Of a DNA stretch of 64,000 nucleotides, positions 42,793 through 52,300 are shown one piece after another. The notes under the pieces were generated by a model. That model saw only the letters and a program-made list of their open reading frames with translations, was not told the DNA's origin and ran no database searches. Within the stretch, counting starts at the first letter, position 1, and the number at the start of each line of letters is the position of its first letter. The stretch is from Mycobacteriaceae bacterium (GTDB taxonomy: Bacteria; Actinomycetota; Actinomycetes; Mycobacteriales; Mycobacteriaceae). The position numbers and the translations under genes were made by a program. The stretch is from NCBI GenBank assembly GCA_019245755.1, contig JAFARC010000027.1, positions 62,001-126,000 of the forward strand, given 5' to 3'.

Positions 42793-42798
42793 TACGCT
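42793..42798 (+). promoter_or_regulatory. candidate -10 element (TACGCT) for the glycosyltransferase gene
   Basis: TACGCT lies 8 nt before the ATG at 42807, in the 36-bp divergent gap with the methyltransferase gene; no Shine-Dalgarno is present. A leaderless promoter is inferred. Confidence 0.35.
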
Positions 42799-42806
42799 GA
42801 ACCCCG

Positions 42807-43994
42807 ATGTCTGACGCGCAACGGTCTGCGAGCGGCGCACTGCGGGGGGTGGGCTCGGTCCTGTTGCTCTGCTGGCGCGACACCGGCCATCCGCAGGGTG
42901 GCGGCAGCGAAACCTACCTCCAGCGGATCGGCGCCCAGTTGGCGGCCGCAGGCGTGAACGTGACGCTGCGTACCGCCGAATATGCCGGAGCTCGGCGTGA
43001 CGAGGTGGTCGACGGTGTGCGGATCAGTCGGCGCGGCGGCCGCTACTCGGTGTACGCGTGGGCCCTGCTGGCGCTGCTCGGTGCCCGACTGCGGCTGGGT
43101 CCGCTGCGGCACGTGCGCCCCGACGTGGTGATCGACACCCAGAACGGGTGGCCGTTCTTCGCCCGGGTGGTTTTCGGCAGGCGCGTCGTGGTGCTGGTGC
43201 ACCACTGCCACCGCGAGCAGTGGCCGGTGGCTGGCCGGGTGATGAGCAGGCTCGGCTGGTTCTGCGAATCGACGCTCTCGCCGCGCGTGCATCGGCGCAA
43301 CCAGTACGTGACGGTGTCCCTGCCCTCGGCCCATGACCTGGCCGAGCTCGGCGTCGGCGTCGACCGTATCGCGGTGGTGCGCAACGGCCTCGACCAGGCA
43401 CCGGCGCACACGCTCGCGGCGCCGCGTTCCCGTACGCCGCGCGTAGCGGTGCTCAGCCGGCTGGTGCCGCATAAGCAGATCGAGGACGCGCTGGACGCGG
43501 TCGCGGTGCTGCGCCACAGATTGCCGCGCCTGCACCTGGATGTGGTGGGCGGCGGCTGGTGGCACGACCGGCTCGTCGAGCATGCCGAGAACCTCGGCAT
43601 CGCCGACGTCGTGACGTTCCATGGTCACACTGACGATGCGACAAAACACCAAGTCCTTCAACGGTGTTGGGTGCATGTGCTGCCTTCCCGGAAGGAAGGC
43701 TGGGGGCTGGCGGTCACCGAGGCCGCCCAGCACGCGGTGCCTACGGTCGGGTACCGGTCCTCCGGCGGGCTGAACGACTCGATAATCGACGGTGTGACGG
43801 GCGTGCTCGTCGACGACCGCGGCGAACTGGTTGCGCGACTTGAGGAACTTCTCACCGATCCGCTGCTGCGCGACGAACTCGGTCGCAAAGCCCAGGCCCG
43901 CAGCGCCGAATTTTCGTGGCGGCAAAGCGCGGACGCGATGCGGGCCGTGCTGGAGTCGGTACTGGCCGGCCGGTTGGTCAGCGGCATCGTCTGA
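42807..43994 (+). CDS. GT4-family glycosyltransferase (Rv0225-like)
   Basis: A 395-residue GT-B glycosyltransferase (Rv0225 is 384). WRDTGHPQGGGSETYLQRIGAQL is the N-terminal acceptor-domain glycine motif. The C-terminal donor domain runs from VAVLSRLVPHKQIEDALDAV to the E-x7-E element GWGLAVTEAAQHAVPTVGYRSSGG. It is cytoplasmic and probably uses a nucleotide sugar to build an envelope glycan or glycolipid; donor and acceptor are not known. It is part of the conserved Rv0224c-Rv0228 envelope cluster. Its 3' end overlaps the convergent Rv0226c-like gene by 17 nt. Confidence 0.88.
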   Translation: MSDAQRSASGALRGVGSVLLLCWRDTGHPQGGGSETYLQRIGAQLAAAGVNVTLRTAEYAGARRDEVVDGVRISRRGGRYSVYAWALLALLGARLRLGPLRHVRPDVVIDTQNGWPFFARVVFGRRVVVLVHHCHREQWPVAGRVMSRLGWFCESTLSPRVHRRNQYVTVSLPSAHDLAELGVGVDRIAVVRNGLDQAPAHTLAAPRSRTPRVAVLSRLVPHKQIEDALDAVAVLRHRLPRLHLDVVGGGWWHDRLVEHAENLGIADVVTFHGHTDDATKHQVLQRCWVHVLPSRKEGWGLAVTEAAQHAVPTVGYRSSGGLNDSIIDGVTGVLVDDRGELVARLEELLTDPLLRDELGRKAQARSAEFSWRQSADAMRAVLESVLAGRLVSGIV

Positions 43995-45663
43995 CGCCGA
44001 TGATCCACCCGGAGGCGCCCGCGACCAGGGTAGCCAGCCACACCAGATGGCCGGCGATCATCGCCGCGCGACGGGCCGGCGACGCGCCCGGGTAGCCGCC
44101 GCCCACCCGGTAGAGCGTCAGGGCTGCGTCGCGGTACGTGACCGGCAGCCGATCGACAGTTCGTGTGGCCGACCCGATGTCGCCCGCAGTGCCGGACTCC
44201 ACGACGATCCAGCCGACACCAGCCCGAGCCAACATCCGCGGGTCGGCACCGTCAAGCAGCAGGCGCTGAATGTGGCGTGCATGATCGCCCTCGCCACGCA
44301 CTGTCTGCCCTGAGATCGTCAGGTCACCTGTCGAGAGCACCTGCGGCCGCACCCACCGTGGCAGCGGATCGAGCACCGGCGCGGGCCCCGACCATGCGAA
44401 GCGCCGCATCACATCAGCGGGTAGCACCGCGACCGGTTGCGGGTCGGCGTTGATCGCCGCCGCGACGGCGGACCACCCCGGTGGGTACCGCACCGATACC
44501 ACATTGCCGGAGACTCCCCAGGCGAGATCGGCCAGCACCACGATGAGCAGCGCGCAGCATCCCGCCGCGGCAGCGGCCATCGGCACCCATCGGCGCAGCG
44601 TCACCACCGCTCCCGCGCCGGCCACCGCATAGCCGGGCATCGCCAGCGCGACCCATTTCTGCCCGTCCCGCACCACGCCCAGCCCCGGAACCGCGCGCAC
44701 GATCGCCTCCACCGCGGCGATGCCCGGACCCGTCGCCATCGCGGCGGGAACCACCACCGCGACCACCGCCAACACCAGCAGCGCCATGGCGGGCCGACGC
44801 CGCCACACCGCCGGCAGGCCGAGCGCGACGATGCCCAGCAACACCGCCGCGCCTACCACCGCGAAAAGCGTTGCCCGGAAACCTGGTACCGCATCGGCAT
44901 TCCAGATCCCGCCGAGACTGGCCAGGCTGGCCAGTGTGCCGAGGCCAGGCTCCGCGCGCGCGGCGAACGCCGCGATACCCGCCGGCGGTGTGACCAGCGA
45001 CGCCCCGAGCGCAGTTGCCGTCAGCCACGGCGATGCGGCCAGCACCGCGACGCCGAGGCTCGTCGCGGTGCACAACCATCTCGGTGTTCCCGGCCCGGGC
45101 ACCGCAGCGCACACCAGCGCGACCGTGGCCGCCATCATCAACCCCGTCGCCGTCAGCCCGCCTAGCGCTACCCAGAACATCAACGGCCAGGGACTGCCCC
45201 CGGCGCCCCGCAGCCGCAGCATGGCGGTTGCGACCCACGGCAGGCACCCGTAGCCCACCAGCAGGCTCCAGTGCCCCTGCAACAGTCGTTCGGCCACATA
45301 TGGGTTCCAGATCGCGATCGTGGCCGCCACGAACTGACCGCCCGGCAGCGCGTCGGGCACCACGACCGCAACCAGCCGCGCCGCGCCCCAGCCGGCCAGC
45401 CACAGCCCGGCGATCAACAGCGCCTTGACCACCAAGCCGCCGTCGATCACCTGTGAGATCACCGCCACCGCGAAGTCCTGTGGCAGCGCCCGGGGCGCCG
45501 ACTCGGATAGGCCGAGCGCGTCGTCGGATAGGTACGACCGTGGTGTGGAAACCGCGTCGCGCAGCAGCAGGTTACCGGGAGCAAGCAGGGGTGCGGTCAC
45601 CGCAACCACCAGCGCCAGCGCATATCCGGGTACCGCCCAGCGCCGTGCGGGGTGTCGAGTCAC
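43978..45663 (-). CDS. large polytopic membrane protein (Rv0226c-like)
   Basis: A 561-residue protein starting from GTG 45663 (Rv0226c is 576), with about 11 hydrophobic helices in the first ~430 residues, a lumenal-type C-terminal domain of ~100 residues and a last membrane helix (AAMIAGHLVWLATLVAGASGWIIGV). FVAATIAIWNPYVAERLLQGHWSLLVGYGCLPW resembles GT-C loop regions, so a membrane glycosyltransferase or lipid-handling role is possible but unproven. It begins 2 nt after the Rv0227c-like stop, so the pair is cotranscribed within the mycolate/lipoglycan cluster. Function is not established from the sequence. Confidence 0.82.
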   Translation of the reverse strand: MTRHPARRWAVPGYALALVVAVTAPLLAPGNLLLRDAVSTPRSYLSDDALGLSESAPRALPQDFAVAVISQVIDGGLVVKALLIAGLWLAGWGAARLVAVVVPDALPGGQFVAATIAIWNPYVAERLLQGHWSLLVGYGCLPWVATAMLRLRGAGGSPWPLMFWVALGGLTATGLMMAATVALVCAAVPGPGTPRWLCTATSLGVAVLAASPWLTATALGASLVTPPAGIAAFAARAEPGLGTLASLASLGGIWNADAVPGFRATLFAVVGAAVLLGIVALGLPAVWRRRPAMALLVLAVVAVVVPAAMATGPGIAAVEAIVRAVPGLGVVRDGQKWVALAMPGYAVAGAGAVVTLRRWVPMAAAAAGCCALLIVVLADLAWGVSGNVVSVRYPPGWSAVAAAINADPQPVAVLPADVMRRFAWSGPAPVLDPLPRWVRPQVLSTGDLTISGQTVRGEGDHARHIQRLLLDGADPRMLARAGVGWIVVESGTAGDIGSATRTVDRLPVTYRDAALTLYRVGGGYPGASPARRAAMIAGHLVWLATLVAGASGWIIGVRRCR

Positions 45664-45665
45664 TG

Positions 45666-46871
45666 CTATCGAGGCGGCCCCGGCTCGTTGGGCAGTGGGC
45701 GTTGCGCGGGCAGCTTCTCGGTCTCGGCCTCGGCGCCCGGCACCGGCTCGACCCGCTCGCCCCGCGGTCCGAAGAACCCATGGTCGGCGCTGTCCAAGCC
45801 GGGATCGATCAGCGCGCTTTCGGCCCGCAGGCTGAAGCCGCCCAGCAGCACACCGCCGACCGCCGCGATCACGCCCATCGCGGTGAACGTGATGGGCAGG
45901 ATCCGGCCCCACAGCGCCACGCGGTCGCGCTCGTTGCGTGCGGCATTGACCTGGGACTCGATCGTGGACTGGCTGGACGTCACCGTGTAGTCGACCACGG
46001 TCGTGTCGGGCTTGAGCGGGTCGCGGGCGTAGTAGTGGAAAGCGCGGTCCTTCTGCTTGACGACGATGCCGCTGACCGGGTCGACCCAGAAGTCGCGCTG
46101 GGCCGCATAGTAGCGGGTCATCGTGATCGGCTCGTCCGGCGGCCCGGGCAGCCCCCACAGCGCCGCACGCGCGGTGACCGTGCCGTCCTCGTTGCGGTCG
46201 TAGAGCGACGGGTATTTGACCGGCTCGACGAGCTTGCCTTCGGCGTCGTAGCCGACGTTCTGCTTGAAGTGGTAGGTGGTCAGGCCGTTCACGTCCTCTT
46301 CGCCGTCATAGTTGGCGTCGTACGCCTTCTGCGCGATCGCGTCGAAGTAGGGATAGGTCTTCTTCTGCACGTCGAACGGGAATCGATAGTTGAGGCCCTC
46401 GTGGACGAGCACCACGTTGGTCGGCGGCTTGGTGTCGTCCATCGTGCGCGGCTTCTGCACGGAGCCGCCGGGGTTCGTGTCGCTGGAGACCGCCAGCGCG
46501 GTCCTGCGGTTCACCGTCACCGTATCGACCATGGCCAGCAGGAGGCCGGTGTCCTTCTGCTTGTCGGTGCGGCGCAGTGTGGTGCCGACTTGCAGCGTGA
46601 CCACGCCGGCATTCGACGGCGACTCGGCGCTGATTTGCTGCTGCTGCGCCAGCGGCACGTTTTGGTTGACCACGATGTGATCACTCGCCAGTGATGCCGG
46701 ATCGAGGGCTGAACCGGTGCCGTCGCTGACCAGGGCCGTGTCGATGTCGAGCGGGATTTTCTTGATCTTGCCGATGGTGTAGGTGGACAGCAGCAGGGCA
46801 GCGATGAGCAGGGCCGCGCCGAACCCTATGATGCCGCACGCCGCGAGCCGTAGCGCCACTGCCCGGTTCAA
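45666..46871 (-). CDS. DUF3068 (PorA-family) membrane protein (Rv0227c-like)
   Basis: A 401-residue protein with one TM near the N-terminus (VALRLAACGIIGFGAALLIAALLLSTYTIG), a large extracytoplasmic domain of ~310 residues (with NYRFPFDVQKKTYPYFD, TYHFKQNVGYDAEG and ARAALWGLPG) and a second TM near residue 340-360 before a Pro/Glu-rich cytoplasmic tail. This is the DUF3068 layout of Rv0227c, whose corynebacterial counterpart is required for lipomannan maturation and lipoarabinomannan synthesis. The TTG at 46871 is chosen as start because AAGGAGG lies 5 nt upstream. It is cotranscribed with the Rv0226c-like gene downstream. Confidence 0.87.
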   Translation of the reverse strand: MNRAVALRLAACGIIGFGAALLIAALLLSTYTIGKIKKIPLDIDTALVSDGTGSALDPASLASDHIVVNQNVPLAQQQQISAESPSNAGVVTLQVGTTLRRTDKQKDTGLLLAMVDTVTVNRRTALAVSSDTNPGGSVQKPRTMDDTKPPTNVVLVHEGLNYRFPFDVQKKTYPYFDAIAQKAYDANYDGEEDVNGLTTYHFKQNVGYDAEGKLVEPVKYPSLYDRNEDGTVTARAALWGLPGPPDEPITMTRYYAAQRDFWVDPVSGIVVKQKDRAFHYYARDPLKPDTTVVDYTVTSSQSTIESQVNAARNERDRVALWGRILPITFTAMGVIAAVGGVLLGGFSLRAESALIDPGLDSADHGFFGPRGERVEPVPGAEAETEKLPAQRPLPNEPGPPR

Positions 46872-47132
46872 CCGTGCCTCCTTCTGGTCCTCGCCGACCT
46901 GAGACGGACCGCATGACCATCCGCCGCCACTTGCTCGACCTGGGGGCACCTCCCGCTTGCGGGGAAGCAGTGGAGGCAAAACCCGTTTGACCCTAACAGC
47001 AGAACCTAAGTCCCATGCTTACCGTTGGGTGGGCGCCTCCCGGCCGCTGCGCGCTGGTCTACAAGCCACATTTCGGCGCTTCCCAGCCAGGTGGCGGGCC
47101 GACACGCGGGTGGTCCGGCACACTGGTCAGTT

Positions 47133-48314
47133 GTGTCGGTGAATCGGCCCCAATCCGTCGGCGGCGCCCGCAGCTTCCTGCCCGCCGTGGAGGGCATGCG
47201 GGCGTGCGCCGCGATCGGCGTGGTGATCACCCACGTCGCCTTCCAGACCGGGCATTCCAGCGGAGTCTCCGGACGCCTGTTCGGCCGCTTCGACCTTGCG
47301 GTCGCGGTGTTCTTCGCGTTGTCTGGTTTCCTGCTGTGGCGCGGCCACGCCGCCGCGGCCTGCGGGTTGCGGCGCGTGCCTGCGACCGGTCACTACCTCA
47401 GGTCGCGATTCGTGCGGATCATGCCGGCCTACGTGCTGGCGGTGGTTGTGGTCCTGACCCTGCTACCCGACGCCCACGGCGGCAGCGTGACCGTGTGGCT
47501 GGCCAACCTGACGCTGACGCAGATCTACGTTCCGCTGACGCTCACCGCGGGCCTTACCCAGATGTGGAGCCTTTCGGTCGAGGTGACGTTCTACCTGGCG
47601 TTGCCCATTTTGGCGCTGCTGGCACGTCAGCTACCGGTCGGCGCCCGTGTGCCCGCGATCGTGACATTTGCGCTCGCCAGTCTGGGCTGGGGCTACCTCC
47701 CGTTCCATACCGCCTACGGCGTCAATCCCTTGAACTGGGCGCCGGCATACGCGACCTGGTTTGCCGCAGGCATGCTGCTGGCGGAGTGGACGTTTCGACC
47801 ACTGGGGTGGATGCACCGGCTGGCGCGCCGGCGGATCCGCATCGCGGTCATCGCGGTGGCCGCCTATCTGGTGGCGGCGTCGCCGCTGGCCGGTCCGGAA
47901 GGCCTGACCCCGGCCACGGTTGAGCAGTTCGTGGTGCGGACCGCGATGGGAGCCGTGGTGGCCGCCGCGCTGCTGGCGCCGCTGGTGCTCGATCGACCGG
48001 ACACGCCGCACCGCTTCCTCGGTAGCGCTGCGATGGTGACGTTGGGGCGCTGGTCGTACGGGCTGTTCATCTGGCATCTGGCGGCGCTCAACATGGTGTT
48101 TCCGGTCATTGGACGGTTCGCGTTCACCGGCAACCTGCCCGTCGTGCTGGTTCTGACGCTGATCTTCGGATTCGCGGTCGCGGCGGTGAGCTACGCGCTG
48201 GTGGAGTCCCCGTGCCGAGTAGCGTTGCGGCGCTGGGAGTTCCGTAAAAAGCGCCCGGTTCCGGCACTGGACAGCGCGGTCACCGATGCGCCCGAGCCTG
48301 CAGTCATGCGGTGA
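47133..48314 (+). CDS. tmaT: acyltransferase-3 membrane protein, TmaT-like
   Basis: A 393-residue AT3-family membrane acyltransferase with about ten helices. AVEGMRACAAIGVVITHVAFQTG holds the catalytic His, FDLAVAVFFALSGFLLWR the family SGF motif, SRFVRIMPAY the Arg motif and TQMWSLSVEVTFYLALPIL the WSLSxE motif. The orthologue of Rv0228 is known as TmaT and acetylates trehalose monomycolate before MmpL3-family transport, so a TMM acetyltransferase role is inferred here. The GTG at 47133 is preferred; upstream in-frame codons lack family likeness. The last 11 nt overlap the php 3' end on the other strand. Confidence 0.82.
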   Translation: MSVNRPQSVGGARSFLPAVEGMRACAAIGVVITHVAFQTGHSSGVSGRLFGRFDLAVAVFFALSGFLLWRGHAAAACGLRRVPATGHYLRSRFVRIMPAYVLAVVVVLTLLPDAHGGSVTVWLANLTLTQIYVPLTLTAGLTQMWSLSVEVTFYLALPILALLARQLPVGARVPAIVTFALASLGWGYLPFHTAYGVNPLNWAPAYATWFAAGMLLAEWTFRPLGWMHRLARRRIRIAVIAVAAYLVAASPLAGPEGLTPATVEQFVVRTAMGAVVAAALLAPLVLDRPDTPHRFLGSAAMVTLGRWSYGLFIWHLAALNMVFPVIGRFAFTGNLPVVLVLTLIFGFAVAAVSYALVESPCRVALRRWEFRKKRPVPALDSAVTDAPEPAVMR

Positions 48315-49299
48315 CGCTTGGTGTGGTCGCGGTCGCCTTGCCGAAGATGGTGGCCGGATTGTCGACCAGCATGGTGTGGATCTGCTCGTCGGTGACCCCG
48401 CGCACCTTCAACGCCGGAAGAACGTCGCGGTGGATGTGCAGGTAGTGCCAATGCGGCAGGGCGACCGGCACAGCCTCCTCGGGCAGCCAGTCCATGAAGC
48501 ACGATGCGTCGTGTGACAGCACCATCCTGTCGGCGTGCCCGCGTTCGCACATCCGAGCCACGGTGTTCACCCGATCCTCGAACGGCAGGTACGAGTCGAG
48601 GCCGAACCGGTCCATGCCGATGTAGGACCCGTTGGCGATCAGCTCTTCGAGGTAGTCGATTTCGGTGGTGTCGCCGCAGTGCCCGATCACCACCCGCGTG
48701 AGGTCGACACCCTCCTCGGCGAAAATGCGTTGCTGCTCAAGGCCTCTACGGGTCGCGGCGTGGGTGTGCGTCGAGATCGGTGCACCGGTGCGGCGGTGGG
48801 CCTGGGCGACCGCGCGCAATACTCGCTCCACACCCGGGGTGACTCCTGGCTCGTCGGTCGCGCATTTCAGGATGGCGGCTTTCACGTCGGTGTCGGCGAT
48901 GCCGTTTTCGATGTCGCGCACGAACAGCTCGGTCATCGGCTCCGGGCCGTCCAGCAAGGTCCCCGGGCCGGAGAAGTGGAAGAACATCGGTACGTCGTTG
49001 TAGGTGTAGACACCGGTGGCGACGACGATGTTGAGTTCGGTGGCCGCCGCTATGCGGGCGATGCGCGGGATGTATCGGCCCAGTCCGATCACGGTGAGGT
49101 CGACGATGCTGTCGACGCCGCCGGCCTTCAGGTCGTTCAGCCGCGTGATCGCGTCGTTGACGCGCTGATCCTCGTCGCCCCATACCTCGGGATAGTTTTG
49201 CAGGATCTCGGCAGACAGCACGAAGACGTGCTCGTGCATCAACGTAGTACCGAGCTGGGCCGTGTCGATCGGCCCGCGCACTGTGTTCACTCGTGCCAT
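48304..49299 (-). CDS. php: phosphotriesterase-family hydrolase/lactonase
   Basis: A 331-residue amidohydrolase of the phosphotriesterase-like lactonase type. All metal ligands are visible: His22 and His24 (MHEHVF), the carboxylated Lys145 (AAILKCATD), His178 in STHTHA, His207 (IGHCGD) and Asp264 (SHDASCF). Rv0230c of M. tuberculosis is the same family; such enzymes favour lactones over organophosphates. It begins 12 nt after the aftD stop on the same strand, so aftD-php transcription is likely. In M. tuberculosis several genes (fadE4, nrdB, gabD1 region) lie between, so this is a local rearrangement. It converges with tmaT. Confidence 0.92.
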   Translation of the reverse strand: MARVNTVRGPIDTAQLGTTLMHEHVFVLSAEILQNYPEVWGDEDQRVNDAITRLNDLKAGGVDSIVDLTVIGLGRYIPRIARIAAATELNIVVATGVYTYNDVPMFFHFSGPGTLLDGPEPMTELFVRDIENGIADTDVKAAILKCATDEPGVTPGVERVLRAVAQAHRRTGAPISTHTHAATRRGLEQQRIFAEEGVDLTRVVIGHCGDTTEIDYLEELIANGSYIGMDRFGLDSYLPFEDRVNTVARMCERGHADRMVLSHDASCFMDWLPEEAVPVALPHWHYLHIHRDVLPALKVRGVTDEQIHTMLVDNPATIFGKATATTPSVTA

Positions 49300-49311
49300 G
49301 GCCGCATTCTG

Positions 49312-52300
49312 CTACGGCGACGGTTGCCGGCGTCCCGTCATTGACACAGCCGATGCCGCCAGGACGCCGATGCCGATCAATGCGAGCAGCTGCACGCCCC
49401 ACGAGTGGCCGACGTAGCCGCCGACCGATCGCCACGGATGCAGCGACAACACCGTGCCGGCCGCAATCAGCGACGCCGCGGCGCCGACCACTGTCACCAT
49501 GTCCGAGCGGCCGGGGCGTCGCCCGACCAGCCAGTACCGCACGCCCAGCGCTGCGGCGAACACCGCCACCCCGCCCCAGCCGGCGATCACCCATCCGGCG
49601 GCAAGCACGGCGGCCGCGCTCGCCGCCGTGCCGGGGCACCATGGCCGCGCGGGCTTGTCGGCAGGCGGCCGCCGACGCGCTGGGATCAGGGCAAGCAATA
49701 CCAGCAGGGGCAGCAGCGCGAAGCCGCCGCCCAGCCCCGCGCGGTAGAGCTCATTGGACGGGAATGTCAGGGTGATCGTGCCCGCGGACCCGGCGGGAAC
49801 GACCCAGCCCTGCTGCCAGCCGTTGACGGTGACCGGGGCCAGCCGCGCGCCGTTGGACGTGCGCGCGATCCAGCCGGGGTTCACCGATTCCGGCACCACG
49901 AGCACACGCGGCGACGCCGACGCTGCGGCGTGCACCACCCGGCGCGCCGATCCCCACGTCGCGGTGTCGGCCGGGGTGGTCGCGGCGGCCGGTGGGGCGG
50001 CTGCCAGCGGCGCCGCGAGTTGGGCGCCGTCGACGACGAACGCCGGGCCGGGGCTGATCAGTAGCTCCTGCTGGCCCGTCGCCAGCGTGATCGGCTGCTG
50101 CTGGCACGGCTGTGCGGCGATCGGCTCCTCTGCCAGCAGCGCGCCGACGGTGGTGTGGATGGACGTGGGCACGAACCGCCCGGCGATCGCGATCACCGGG
50201 CCGTGGCCGCAGTCGATGTCGATGTGGCGGGCACGGTTAGCCGCCGCGTTCGCCGGGGCGACCGGGTTTCCGTCCGGGCCCAACGCCACCAGCTCGGCGA
50301 TGCCCGGCGGCTTGAGCTGGTCGAAACCCAGCGCGGTGCGGTCGATCACGTCGTCCCAGGCCAGCACGCTCAGCTTGACGGTGTCCGTGACCCGCGGCGT
50401 GATGCGCAGCGTGGCGACGCCCCCGTCACCGTCCCGGGATGCCGACACGCGGCGCACCTGAGGGCCGTCGCCGAGGTCGACCGCGACCAGCGTCGGATGG
50501 GCCGGCACCGAGGACGGGCTCGGGGTCAGCCGCAGCCCGGTCACCTGGGTGGGTCGCGGCAGGCGCAGCGTCAAGCTGGGCGGATGCTTGGTGTGCACGG
50601 TGTTCTGCGGTGCCGTCCATGAGGTCGTCGGGTCACCGTCGGCGGCCGCGTAGGCCGAACCGGACACGTCGATCAGGTCGGCGTCGCCGAAGGCACGTGT
50701 GGCGCCGGGCTGGGCGACAAGGTCCGCCAGTTTGGGTCCCTGTCTGGCCCGCACCCACACGGTCGGGATGACGGTGGTGGCCGCTGGCACGGTTAGGGTG
50801 CGGCTGAAGTTCACCGGTTCCTCGGGTGAGGACGCCATGGCTGCGGCACACCGCAGCCGACCGCCGCCATCGGCGCAGCCTGGTCGGCCGAGCAGATCTG
50901 AGCCGAGATCCCACTCAGCGGCCAGCGAGCCGGCCGGCGGCCCTGGAACAGCCACCGTGTGGCGCACCTCGACCGGGTGGGCGAAACCGTTCGCGTCGTA
51001 TTGGGTCACCGCGATGTCGGTGATGCCGAACTGTACCCCGGCGGATCCGTCGTCGGTGCCGGTTGCCGTTACCCGCACCCACGGCGTCTCGCCGTACGGT
51101 AGCGCAGCTGTGAGCGGCTCACCGGCCTTGGTGTAGCGCAGGGTCGTGGTGCCGTTCACGGTAGAAATCTGGATCTTTCTGACCTGCGCGCCAACCGCCG
51201 TCGCGCTCGGCGTGACCGTTACCGTCGCGTTGGTGACCGGCTTGTCGAAGTCGATCTGCAGCCACTGTCCGACCGCGGCCTGCAATCCGTTGGACACCCA
51301 GCTGGTTGCCGGGTCGCCGTCGACCGCGGCGGCCGGTCCACTGGCCGGCGAGACGTTCGGCAGGGCGGTGGAGTCCGATGCGGAGCTTGACACGGTGACC
51401 CGGCCGCCGATCCACTCGCCGTACACGGTCGGTGCGGAACTTGGGTAGTCGGTCACCCGATTGAACGTGTTGCGGCGGTCGTCATTGCTCCGGATTGCCG
51501 ATGAGTGATCGTCGACGCGACCGTAGTCGGTTTCCCGGCTGACGGGCGTGTCGGTGACGGTGACGACGGGGACCGACAGGCCGGCACGCTGCGCGTCGGC
51601 CGAGATCAGCACCGGGCCCAGCGGCGGCTGGTGCAACAGCCGGCGCCGCTCGTCAAGCCGCAGCAGCGCCTCCGGGCCGCCATCTACCCGCGGCATCGAG
51701 TCGATGTCCGCGAAATAGGACGCACCCAGACTTGACGCGGTGTCGACGCGGTAGATCTCCACCGCTGGGTATTGCGGCCGCAGGTCGCTGTCGGCCACGA
51801 ACCCGGGCACCGTGCCGGCGCCGACCGGCGCACCGAATTGCGCGACCTTCGTCAGGCCCGGGGAACCGTCTACCGCGCGATGCACCAGGATCGGCCGCGC
51901 CGACCGTGACATGTCCGGCTCCAGGTCGTTGCGCACCACCAGATACGAGATCCCTTGGCGGGCAAGTGTATCTGCGAGACCGAAGGATGGGCGGCCCGCG
52001 GCGAAGAGCCGTTGGACGGAGTCCAGCGCGCGGATGGTCTCCGGCGGGTTGAGCGGCACGGAGTCACGGACGCCCCACGGGCTGTCGCCAAGCACCTGCA
52101 GCGGCTCGTCGTGGCTGGTTCCCCAAACCTGCGTCGCGAACGGTGACCCGGGCGCCACCAGTACCCGTCCACGTGTCGGATTGCCCTTACCGCCGGCATC
52201 GGGCTGCCTGCCGCTTGCTCCAGAGTTCGCCCAGTTGTGTGCATCGAGCCAATCCGCGACGTCGTGCCAGTACTGCGGGATCGCGCGGAACGCGCCGGGC

